From positions 18,494,090-18,558,089 of the forward strand of contig NC_041717.1 of assembly GCF_900700375.1 (NCBI RefSeq): a DNA stretch of 64,000 nucleotides. Direction: 5' to 3'. The stretch's first letter is position 1; every line of letters begins with the position of its first letter. The position numbers were made by a program, and so were the translations under genes. The notes under the pieces were generated by a model. That model did no database searches. It had not been told where the DNA came from and saw only the letters and a list, made by a program, of their open reading frames with translations. The stretch comes from Denticeps clupeoides. Its lineage: Eukaryota > Chordata > Actinopteri > Clupeiformes > Denticipitidae. Shown piece by piece: positions 12,344 to 20,205 of the stretch.

Positions 12344-12982
12344 TCATTTTCACAGGAAATGCTGGCAATCATGAAGTCAATCTATGATATGATGGGCAGG
12401 TACACCTACCCAAGTGTACGAGATGAAGCTCCTTCAGAGCATGTGGAGAAGTTCTTCCAGGTACCACACACACAAAAACTTATCCATACAACAGACGTGT
12501 GATCATTGCTTCGACCCTCACAAACTACGACCTCTTTCCTAGAAAATGGACAGAAATCGGGACGGGGTTGTGACTATTGAGGAGTTTATTGAGACTTGTC
12601 AGAAGGTATGTAAACTGTCAGACTAATAATATTTTTCCTTTTGGGATGGACTGAGCTAATGAGCATTAAATTGCACATTGTGCAGGGCCATTATATATCT
12701 GACCAATATTTATGCTACTTTAATGCATACAGATGCATTACAAAAAAAAATATAAACACACAATAACAACACACATTCTGATACTAAAAAATGTTGTGAT
12801 CATACATACAATCTCCACATACATACAAGATGTAAATAAGTATTTTTTCTGGATTATTATGTTACACATCTGTTTGGATTTACTTCATGATGTTGTGGTA
12901 CCAAACTTGTTCCATGTTCTCCTGTTTCTTCCAGGATGAGAACATCATGAGTTCTATGCAACTCTTTGAGAACGTCATTTAG
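63..12982 (+). CDS. kcnip3: Kv channel-interacting protein 3 (calsenilin/DREAM), three alternative first exons
   Basis: EF-hand calcium sensor that binds the N-terminus of Kv4 channels and tunes their trafficking and inactivation; KCNIP3 is also described as a presenilin partner and DRE-binding repressor. Shared exons: 10737-10861, 11186-11255, 11418-11488, 11585-11692, 12356-12460, 12543-12605, 12935-12982. Each follows AG, precedes GT and keeps phase. The core starts [20 protein letters not shown], which is closer to KCNIP3 than to KCNIP1, 2 or 4 as I recall them. EF-hand loops visible are [24 protein letters not shown] and [12 protein letters not shown]; the protein ends SMQLFENVI. Three first exons (63-168, 3442-3544, 8569-8680) all end in phase 1 and splice to 10737, giving proteins of about 231, 230 and 233 residues. 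Which fish duplicate (a or b) this is cannot be told. Confidence 0.93.
169..3441 (+). other. kcnip3 intron between first exons 1a and 1b
   Basis: No supported gene. It holds SINE scraps near 1370-1690, a poly-T run near 2083-2105 and a purine-rich stretch around 2390-2680. Sequence just upstream of exon 1b (2700-3440) is a plausible place for that exon's own promoter, but I see no clear TATA box or CpG island. Confidence 0.5.
1370..1690. repeat. fragments of tRNA-derived SINE family 2
   Basis: Pieces matching the family-2 SINE consensus seen intact at 57811-58065: a minus-oriented piece around 1370-1462, then plus-oriented pieces with a box A-like GGCCTAGTGGCTAAGG near 1560 and a tail saying CCACTGAGCAAAGC near 1640. 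Rearranged and diverged, so old. Confidence 0.6.
3442..3544 (+). CDS. kcnip3: kcnip3 alternative first exon 1b, KIS transmembrane N-terminus (KChIP3x-like)
   Basis: ATG at 3442 and donor GTAAGG at 3545, phase 1. It encodes [20 protein letters not shown] followed by [14 protein letters not shown], a short hydrophobic helix. This matches the K-channel inactivation suppressor (KIS) N-terminus known from KChIP3x and KChIP4a, which anchors the protein in membrane and slows Kv4 inactivation. The Ile/Val-rich helix spans about residues 8-22. Joined to exon 2 it gives a protein of about 230 residues. Confidence 0.88.
3640..3672. repeat. perfect 16-bp-arm hairpin
   Basis: TCTCCACCTGTAAGTC, a 1-bp spacer, then its exact reverse complement. 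It begins 96 bp downstream of the exon 1b donor. Each arm holds a donor-like GTAAGT. Confidence 0.85.
3850..4195 (-). repeat. composite SINE remnant (families 1 and 2)
   Basis: Minus-oriented pieces: a family-2 tail (AGTGAAGTGATTGTCATTGTG, CTCTGCATTTAACCC) and a family-1 block (ACACTCAGGGTTAAGTGTCTTG, GGGGTTTGAACC) run into each other. Looks like one SINE inserted into or next to another, both diverged. Confidence 0.6.
4546..4569. repeat. (CA)n microsatellite
   Basis: About twelve CA units in kcnip3 intron sequence. Confidence 0.95.
5311..5362. repeat. interrupted (CA)n microsatellite
   Basis: CA repeats with TAGACAG and CG interruptions. Confidence 0.95.
5985..6157 (-). repeat. tRNA-derived SINE family 2, minus orientation
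   Basis: Reads as the family-2 tail (GTGATACACAGCAGCACAGC) through GTGTGGGGACGGTGCTTTGC to a remnant of the tRNA-like head (CCTTAACCGCTAAG) ending at the following LINE. Confidence 0.75.
6158..6690 (-). mobile_element. 3-prime end of an L2-like LINE, minus orientation
   Basis: Starts with a GATAA microsatellite, then CCTTTAGTCCCACAAGTGGG and ATTTACATTGTCACGGCAGG, the usual 3-prime end of a common fish LINE. The following 6450-6690 resembles the antisense of its terminal reading frame. Truncated; no full reverse transcriptase. Confidence 0.6.
6774..6827. repeat. (GT)n microsatellite
   Basis: About 27 units with one GC interruption. Confidence 0.95.
7541..7644. repeat. perfect palindrome with 50-bp arms and 4-bp loop
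   Basis: Left arm 7541-7590 and right arm 7595-7644 are exact reverse complements around GTAA. No coding content. It could be a tiny foldback element or a templated inversion; no clear target-site duplication was seen. Confidence 0.95.
8569..8680 (+). CDS. kcnip3: kcnip3 alternative first exon 1c, second membrane-type N-terminus (KChIP4e-like)
   Basis: ATG at 8569 and donor GT at 8681, phase 1. It encodes [20 protein letters not shown] and [17 protein letters not shown]. The closest sequence I recall is a KCNIP4 variant beginning [17 protein letters not shown] and ending LLHLLGLIDFSE, so this membrane N-terminus is shared between KCNIP3 and KCNIP4 loci. A hydrophobic stretch runs over about residues 11-32. 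Spliced to exon 2 it gives about 233 residues. Confidence 0.87.
8681..10736 (+). other. kcnip3 intron before shared exon 2
   Basis: No gene. It carries a family-2 SINE at 9140-9330 and, from about 10500 to the acceptor at 10736, an unusually long CT-rich tract typical of a regulated acceptor. This acceptor serves three alternative donors. Confidence 0.55.
9140..9330 (-). repeat. tRNA-derived SINE family 2, minus orientation
   Basis: AGTGATTGTCATTGTGAAAC through CAGGCGCCCGGGGAGCAGCG to a degraded head (ATTTAAACCAGCAACCTTCC). Confidence 0.8.
11693..12355 (+). other. kcnip3 intron 5 with a GT repeat next to its acceptor
   Basis: AT-rich intron without genes. A (GT)n run at 12308-12340 sits where the polypyrimidine tract would begin; only CCTCATTTTCACAG separates it from exon 6. 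Confidence 0.6.
12308..12340. repeat. (GT)n microsatellite beside a splice acceptor
   Basis: About 16 GT units, ending about 15 bp before the acceptor AG at 12354-12355. Confidence 0.95.
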
Positions 12983-13156
12983 ACCCAAGTGGCTGTTGAT
13001 GCCTCACCAACTTCCTCACTGACACCAGTGTTCACACTGTCACAGCCTAAACGTCATCACCACCACCACGTAGCACTAAACACAAGAGCATCATAATAGG
13101 GTTGGTTAATTAGACAAATGTATACTGTAGAGATGCTTTTTAAGAATTTCTACACC

Positions 13157-13162
13157 AATAAA
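13157..13162 (+). terminator. kcnip3 polyadenylation signal AATAAA
   Basis: AATAAA about 175 bp after the stop codon at 12980-12982. First good signal downstream. Confidence 0.65.
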
Positions 13163-14153
13163 GAGAACGAAGAGGACGGCAAGGATTATTCCTTGGCAGT
13201 GGAGAAGCGCTGGTCACCTCCAATTTCCCCAGAAACATATGTGGAACATCCTCCCAATAAGGAGTTCAGCCCAGAGATTGGTTGCTGAGAGATCATGCAT
13301 GTACAACATGGTTCGATTTTGTAAATTCTTGCGCTGAAAACCTTTGAAACATTTTGGAGATCTTTTTGAAGTTGTGCTGTCTGGTCAGATGGTGTGAGTG
13401 CAAACAAGCAGTACATTGTGTGCTCTAGCATTTCAGAATTTAATATATTGACGTGATCTATAAAAAACGCTAAATGATAAAACAGGAAAACTGAATGATT
13501 ACAAATCTTATCGATGTTGATAGCAGATCAGGCACACTGAGCATCTACTCATGTTTCAACCTTAAATGCATGCAATACTGTTGGACTCAGGTCTGGTGTA
13601 AGCATGGCTAGCCTGGCACTGCCAAAGTCTTTTATCTCTAAAGGCAGTTTGTGAGCATTTCAGTTTTGTCAACGATGATGTGAAGATGATGATGACACAT
13701 ATTACATTATTATATATTATATTGTATTATGGCCCTGGCAATGCACCAAATGCTGTTGTGTTCATACATAACACCAATCAAATGTGCTCTTTTACACCTA
13801 TCTATCAGAGCAGTAACATGTTTAAGTTTTAGGAATACATATTGGCTGAGCTCAGGGACTCATTGATTATTGTTCAGACATTGAGAGATTCCACCCTGTT
13901 AGGGACTTACACATAAATGTTAAAAAATGAAATTCTACATCTAGCAAACCTTTCATAGACAAATAGTACTTTTATAACTATGTCATATATGTTTTTAAAT
14001 GTTGGTTATATGATAAACATTCTACATAATACAGTGCAATAGGGTGGAGCCAAGAGTGGGCCAAGCAGGATTATATTTCTATAATAATAAAACATAAAAG
14101 GCAGGAACAACATATCAATTTGCACAGGTAAATTCCTACTGGAAAAAAAGAAA
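13163..14153. other. intergenic, no gene seen
   Basis: AT-rich spacer between kcnip3 and a Tc1 remnant. Nothing coding or repetitive was recognised; kcnip3 may have a longer 3-prime UTR here. Confidence 0.5.
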
Positions 14154-14680
14154 AGTTTGGACACACCTTCTCAAACAATGTGTTTTCTTTATTTTCATGA
14201 CAATTTACGTTGGCAGATTCTCACTGACGGCATCAAAACTATGAATGAACACATGTGGAGTTATGTACTTAAAAAAGTGGAGACCTGGCCTCCACAGTCA
14301 GTGGACCTGAACCCAATCCAGATGGTTTGGGGTGAGCTGGACCGCAGAGTGAAGGCAAAGGGGCCAACAAGTGCTAAACACCTCTGGGAACTCCTTCAAG
14401 ACTGTTGGAAAACCATATCAGGTGACGACTTCTTGAAGCTCATCGAGAGAATGCCAAGAGTGTGCAAAGCAGTAATCAGAGCAAAGGGCGGCTATTTTGA
14501 AGAAACTAGAATATAAAAAGTTTTCAGTTATTTCATCTTTTTTTGTTAAGTACATAACTCCACATGTGTTCATTCATAGTTTTGACGCCTTCAGTGAGAA
14601 TCTACCAACGTAAATGGTCATGAAAATAAAGAAAACACATTGAATGAGAAGGTGTGTCCAAACTTTTGGCCTGTACTGTA
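14154..14680 (+). mobile_element. Tc1-like deletion derivative with transposase C-terminus
   Basis: Inverted ends AGTTTGGACACACCTTCTCA and its near complement, the right one ending CTGTACTGTA. Between them an open frame (14157-14516) fuses terminal-repeat sequence to the last ~85 residues of a Tc1 transposase: [20 protein letters not shown] and IERMPRVCKAVIRAKGG. The catalytic glutamate of the DD34E triad (PIE in active relatives) reads Q here. Most of the transposase, including both aspartates, is missing, so it is non-autonomous. Confidence 0.85.
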
Positions 14681-15404
14681 TTTCAGTTTCTAAAATGGTA
14701 GTCATTTTTGGAAGGTCATGAAGTGCAAACTAACAGGGTGGTAGACTTCAGAGTACACAGTAAAGAAAAAATAAATTACAGGCCCAGTCTAGTCTATAAC
14801 ATAATAAAAATAAAAGTTTTTTTTCATTTTATGGTTTATAGATCTTGTGGGTGTTGGTTACTTTGTACTGAGGACATGATAAATGAATATAAATAGCAAT
14901 TGATGTGTGTACAATACTGTTTTTAATGTATATGGCATCTGTAATACTTAATAAAGAAGAGATCAATTTAAATCAATTTATAATAAATATTTGACTGGTT
15001 TAAGAAAAGATATGAGTACGTAAGTATTTGCGATAGACAATTCACCGCATAACAGGAGCCACATTTGGATTTCAGAGTACAAATTGAGTACAACCTCGGG
15101 TGCATAATAAACAATTCTTGCTCCAGCGCGAACTTAACATTTAAAATTTAGGTAGCGTTGACAATTTAAGACAATTAGCAATAAAAAAATTATATTCACA
15201 GAGCAAAATTTAACACAATTGTACTCTGTGCCCTCAGTTGCAGTCACAAGTTTGCACACATGATCAGCATGCTAATTTTTTTTATCGTTTTTGCAAAACA
15301 GAAACGTACACACATGCAACCAAACTTTTACTAATTTGAGTGACCCTCATCACGTTTGGTGGCATAGTTTTGGCTCTATGTGTTCAAATGTCATTCAACT
15401 ACTA
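14681..15404. other. intergenic, no gene seen
   Basis: AT-rich, no recognised gene or repeat. Confidence 0.5.
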
Positions 15405-15605
15405 ATGGGGCAGCGGTGGCCTAGTGGGAAAGGAAGAGACCCCATAATCAGAAGGTTGTCGGTTCGAATCCCGGTCCGCCAAGGTGCCACTGAGCTGAGT
15501 ACCATCCCCACACACTGTTCCCCGGGCGCCTTTCTCACTGGCTGCTCACTGCTCACCAAGGGTGATAGATTAAAAGCAGAAGACACTTTTCGCTGTCACC
15601 GTGTG
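15405..15605 (+). repeat. tRNA-derived SINE family 2, plus orientation
   Basis: Box A-like GGCAGCGGTGGCCTAGTGGG, box B-like GGTTCGAATCCCGG, then CCCCGGGCGCC and GGTGATAGATTAAAAGCAGA in consensus order. 3-prime end truncated. Confidence 0.85.
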
Positions 15606-15729
15606 ATCTACTAAAACTAAGAGACTCGAGTTTCAGTAGAAACTAAGAGTGCCAGTAGATCATTGTAGATGTGCCACGTTTGCATTTTTAATTCAACCAT
15701 GTGATTTAATTGGCTAAATGTCATTTTAA

Positions 15730-15909
15730 CCTCGGATTCGAAGTCAGGACCTTGACGGTGAGTCGCCACGACACGTGGTTCATTTAAAAGGAGCGAGGTG
15801 TTTTCCTCCGAGCCTGCAGGGGGCGCCGCTCGTATCCCGTCGCTCTCGCCTCCCCGCCGCTTTATCGCGTTGGGCCCGTCGCGCCGCTTCAGACCAGTAG
15901 CGAGTCGAC
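15730..15909 (+). promoter_or_regulatory. CpG-rich promoter region of cox6a
   Basis: GC- and CpG-rich sequence that continues past the start codon to about 16260, in otherwise AT-rich surroundings. Typical CpG-island promoter of a housekeeping nuclear-mitochondrial gene. No TATA box seen. Confidence 0.6.
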
Positions 15910-18900
15910 ATGGCCGCTGCAGGACGCTTGTCCAGCGCTCTCCTGCGCTACTCCCGCTCTCAGAAGCGCCAGTTCTCCGCCGCGGCGGCGGCCCACGGCG
16001 ACCACTCGAGTAAGTGTGTCGGACGCGAGCGGCTGGCCCCCGGGGTGACTGTGACCGGCCAGGTCGCGGTTGACCTTGCGCCGCAAGAACAGCTAGCGTT
16101 AGCCGCGCATTTAGTAGCGACCTCTCGGACGGTTTATCTTCGCTTCGCAGTTTCTGCGGCGGCGCTGTGTTCGTCTCGGCGCTCCGCACCGCCTGGGCTT
16201 GGCGGCGGCTCGGCGAGTCCGTCAGGGCCGCTGGTCGTGACCTCGAACCAGGTGACCTTATAGTCGCCCGCGACGCCTGCCTCTCTCCGGAATTACTGAA
16301 ATGTTCGCGGCATGTAAATCCATTATTTGTGAGGAGCCGTGAAAACGAACAAAATTATCTAGGAATAGCACTCGCAGATCAGCATCTACACTCACACACG
16401 CACACATAGAAATATTAAATCTAGGGGTGTTCGAAAATATCGATACAGCAGTGTTTCGCGATATTTTACGGGGTGATTTTGGATTGATACAGAGACATCA
16501 AGTATTATTATTGTGTATGTAAATCTTGTCCACGGGGTGGCGCCGTCGAGCCCATTCTTTTAGTGAGGTCAGCATGAGACAACACACCTGTAGATGGCGC
16601 TGTACGGCTGTGTACTTTCAATTACTGCTTGGCATTTCAGGCAGAGTGAAATCGCAAAACATGACAGACTGAGGTTGAAGTTTGTCAAAGCACAGCGTCT
16701 GGTATTTCAGCTCTGCTTTTATGTTTTCACTGAACGGTAGAATATCGCAGTATGTACTGTATCACAATACATCGTAATAATCAGATTCTCACAACGTTTG
16801 GACACTCTTTTTCATTCAATGTGTTCTTAATTTTCACGACCATTTACATTTGTAGATTCTCATTGAAGGATCCTAAAATCTATGAATGAACACATGTGGA
16901 GTTATGTACTAGGGCTGCAACTAACAATTATTTTAGTAATCGATTAATCTGTCGATCATTTTTTGATTAATCGTAGAATTGGAGAAAAAAAAAACAGGAA
17001 AAGCATTCATTTCCAACCCTTTATTCAAAAACAGAACCAAAATCTTTAGAAAGTGCACAAACATGTTGCTCCTTGAGCTGTTATAATAATAATAAAAAAA
17101 TTAAAATGGACTAACACAAAAAACATACACATGTATGCTTTACATCTGCCATTTTTTAAAAAAATAAAGTGCCACCTGAGCTGGCAGAACGATAAATCAT
17201 TTCTAAAGAAAAAAAAAAACAAAAAAACAATACAAATCAGAAAATTTAACAGGATTTGTTTGAATGTCAGAACTTGTTCTCTACACTGCAGGTGCACACA
17301 CTCGCAGACGCACACACTCACAAACTCTCACACTGACACACACTGCAAAAAAATGCTTTTCTAACTTAGTAGTTATGTCCTGTTTTCAGTCCAAATATCT
17401 AAAAAAAAATCTTAACTCAAGATACATTTACTAGACACATGAAATAGCATAAAAACTTGTCATGCTTGTCAAGCTGGATGACTGGTAAACATTTACATTT
17501 ACAGCATTTATCAGACGCCCTTATCCAGAGCAACTTACAATCAGTAGTTACAGGGACAGTCTCCCCCTGGAGCAACTTAGGGTTAAGTGTCCTGCTCAGG
17601 GACACAATAGGCGAGTGTGTTACCCACTAGGCTACACCACCCTCCATCGTCCACACGGAGAACAGTCCGAAAGCTGTATCATCCCCCTCCACACCTGTAG
17701 GTGGCGCTGTAAGTCCCCGTCTAGTTCTCCTATGCGGCGAGTTAAACACCAGCACCAGGGATGTTACGTTCCTCACTTCAAAACGGAACAAAAGTAGGAT
17801 TCTGTAGCGACTTACCCTGCTGCTGAACTCCCTTCTTCCTCCTCAAACACTCCCAACATGTTTGCGTTTCAGGTGCTGGATCATTGCCGTGGTGCTCCCG
17901 TGCCGTGCCATGTTGCTTTTGCATATTTTCACGCACATTTCTCTGCCTCCGCCATGTATCTGTCCTCTACCTCTGCTCGTTTTTTTTTTTTTTTGCTCTG
18001 CGCTGTCTATGAAGCGCCAAATTCAGCTTGCATCTGTGCGCGAGAGAGACCGAATGTGTTCACGCCGCGCAAAAAAAAAAAAAATTATTTATTTATTTAT
18101 TTTTAAATAATCAAACTTCTCCGCGTCGCGCGACATAACACGGAGTGGTAGTAGCCTAGTGGGTAAAACACTCGCCTATGAACCAGAAGACCCAGGTTCA
18201 AATCCCACTAACTACCATTGTGTCCCTGAGCAAGACACTTAACCCTAAATTGCTCCAGGGAGACTGTCCCTGTAACTACTGATTGTAAGTCGCTCTGGAT
18301 AAGGGCGTCTGATAAATGCTGTAAATGTAAATAACAAATCGATTACGAAATTCGTTGCCAACTATTTTAGTAATCGATTTTTATCGATTTAATCGATTCG
18401 TTGTTGCAGTCCTATTATGTACTTAACAAAAAAAGGTAAAATAACAGAAAACACGTTTATATTGTAGTTTCTTTGCTCTGATTACTGCTTTGAACACTCT
18501 TGGCATTCTCTCGATGAGCTTCAAGAGGTTGTCAGCTGAGATGCTTTTCCAACAGTCTTGAAGGAGTTCCCAGAGGTGTTTAGCACTTGTTGGTCCAGCT
18601 CACCCCAAACCATCTGGACTGGGTTCAGGTCCGGTGACCGTGGAGGTCAGGTCTCCACTTTTTGTTAAGTACATAACTCAACATGTGTTCATTCATGCCC
18701 TCATCGAGAATCTACCAACGTAAATGGCCATGAAAAGTGTGTGCAGAATTATTGTGAATTGTGCTTGAACGTGCCATTCTGTGGTCCATAACGGTACATT
18801 TATTTTAAAATGATTGTATGATTTTTTTATGTGGAAATGCAGATGCTGTTTATCAGTGCGTCTGAAGTATTATTGTTATTTATTTTATTTTTTTTTAAAG

Positions 18901-19461
18901 CAAAGACCTGGAAGATCCTGTCGTTTGTGGTGGCTCTTCCTGGAGTGGCAGTGTGCATGCTGAACGTCTTCCTGAAACAGCAGCACCACTCCCACGAACA
19001 ACCAGAGTTTGTGCCCTACAGCCACCTGCGCATTCGCTCCAAGGTGAGGAGTTCACGGCTCGGGGGAGCTGCTCCAATCTCCTCACTCCGACCCTACTCC
19101 GCATTTCAATATCCGTAATCTCCATAACGACGTATTGGCGGACGGACCCCGTCACCCTACCGAGAAGCGCAGAGCTGCTTTCCCAGCGAGTGTTTCCCAG
19201 CGTGGTGTTTGTTTTTTTTTTTTTATGGTTCTAAATGGCCAATTTATACAACGTCTGTATATACAATGCACGCAAAAAGTTGTTCAACTTGAAATGGTTA
19301 TCGGTAATGTATCAGGATCAGACTTTTCAGTGACATGAACGTGTGCCTAATATCTTTATTTTATTTTTACCTAGCGCTTTCCGTGGGGTGATGGCAACAA
19401 GTCCTTCTTCCACAACTCCCACTTGAACGCTCTCCCTGACGGCTATGAAGGTCACGAGTGA
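15910..19461 (+). CDS. cox6a: cytochrome c oxidase subunit 6A, mitochondrial
   Basis: Nuclear-encoded subunit VIa of respiratory complex IV, in the inner mitochondrial membrane. Exons 15910-16009, 18901-19043, 19375-19461 give 109 residues, the same length as human COX6A1. Residues 1-33 form an Arg-rich, acid-poor presequence ([20 protein letters not shown]). Then come [20 protein letters not shown], the single membrane helix, [14 protein letters not shown] and [20 protein letters not shown]; the last two are family hallmarks. Splice sites are canonical and phases agree. Whether it is the liver (6A1) or heart/muscle (6A2) form is not decided by sequence alone. Intron 1 is enlarged by a Tc1 remnant with a hAT element inside it. 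AATAAA follows at about 19623. Confidence 0.94.
17485..17645 (-). repeat. tRNA-derived SINE family 1, minus, inside hAT
   Basis: ACATTTACAGCATTTATCAG, GCCCTTATCCAGAGC and AGGGTTAAGTGTCCTGCTCA leading to a partial tRNA-like head (GCGAGTGTGTTACCCACTAG). Confidence 0.85.
18144..18332 (+). repeat. tRNA-derived SINE family 1, plus, inside hAT
   Basis: Near-complete: box A-like GTAGCCTAGTGGGTAA, box B-like GGTTCAAATCCC, body CTGAGCAAGACACTTAACCC, tail GATAAATGCTGTAAATGTAA. Confidence 0.92.
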
Positions 19462-19622
19462 GGGCGCCTTCTCCAGGCCGGGACCACGCTCCCTTCTACC
19501 GTTTCCTCGCACCCTCTCACCATAAAATTACCTCTTGTGCTGTCCAGCACCCCAGGGGCCACCAAAATGGAAGTCGTTACAACTCCTCCTGGACCATCTT
19601 AACTCTGTGTGAACTTAACTTG

Positions 19623-19632
19623 AAATAAATAA
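19623..19632 (+). terminator. cox6a polyadenylation signals
   Basis: Overlapping AATAAATAAA about 160 bp after the stop codon. Confidence 0.75.
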
Positions 19633-19639
19633 AAACCCC

Positions 19640-20205
19640 TATGTACTGACTTGCTTTTTTTCGTGGTGATTTTATTCTAGATGTGTGTGTGGGTGTGTGT
19701 GTGGAAGTGCGGTTCGGGTGGAGTAGGAGGCGCCCACGTGACCGCCGCCCTTTTTGACCCTCTACGCGCGCCGTACCCCGCTGAATTCCGCCCGCCCCCC
19801 TCCCGCTCACATGATTTGATCCTTGTGACCCGCATTCTCCCTCGAATCACCGGACTGCGGTCCCGCGGAAGCTCCGAGGATCTTTTTTTTGTTTTTAATT
19901 TATCTTTGTTTGTTTGGTTCCTCCTCGTTTGAGTTGTCGCGCTGTCGTCTCGTCGGGACGTGGTGATGTGAACTTGCGGGAGTTGCGCGTTGCGTCTGAA
20001 GTTCTGGAGGCGCTTTGTTCCTGGTCGCCTTCAGTCTGGATGAGGGAGTCCGGACACCTGAAGTCGGAACGTTGCGGCTCTGCCTCACTCGGGTCCAGAA
20101 GTGGGGTTCCGACAGCGGTTGTCCTTACTGTGTCTTGTGGGGGTTTTTAACCAGCGCGTCATGCTGCTGCCGCACACGGGACGCGCTCGCTGAAGATCGG
20201 CTGCG
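19640..20205 (+). promoter_or_regulatory. hps4 upstream, CpG-rich promoter and 5-prime UTR
   Basis: GC-rich sequence between the cox6a poly(A) site and the hps4 start, with CACGTG at 19735-19740 (an E-box/CLEAR-like core). HPS4 acts on lysosome-related organelles, so a TFEB-type site is suggestive only. Confidence 0.5.

Larger units (their letters stand above)
16910..18414. mobile_element. non-autonomous hAT transposon, 1505 bp, with 8-bp target duplication
   Basis: Terminal inverted repeats TAGGGCTGCAAC...GTTGCAGTCCTA followed inward by TTTTAGTAATCGATT on both ends. The 8-bp target-site duplication TTATGTAC flanks it exactly (16902-16909 and 18415-18422), as expected for hAT. No transposase frame. 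It carries two family-1 SINEs in opposite orientation. Confidence 0.9.
16787..18737 (-). mobile_element. Tc1-like deletion derivative, minus orientation, split by a hAT element
   Basis: Same non-autonomous family as 14154-14680. Left part 16787-16909 is the terminal-repeat arm ending ACATGTGGAGTTATGTAC. After the hAT insertion (16910-18414) it resumes at TTATGTACTTAAC and contains, reversed, the transposase C-terminal fragment and the other arm (GAGAATCTACCAACGTAAAT). It lies in cox6a intron 1. Confidence 0.85.

Noticed and set aside
15617-16189. 190-codon minus-strand frame over the cox6a promoter
   Set aside because: Antisense of a CpG island and the real cox6a exon 1; GC-rich sequence gives long chance frames.
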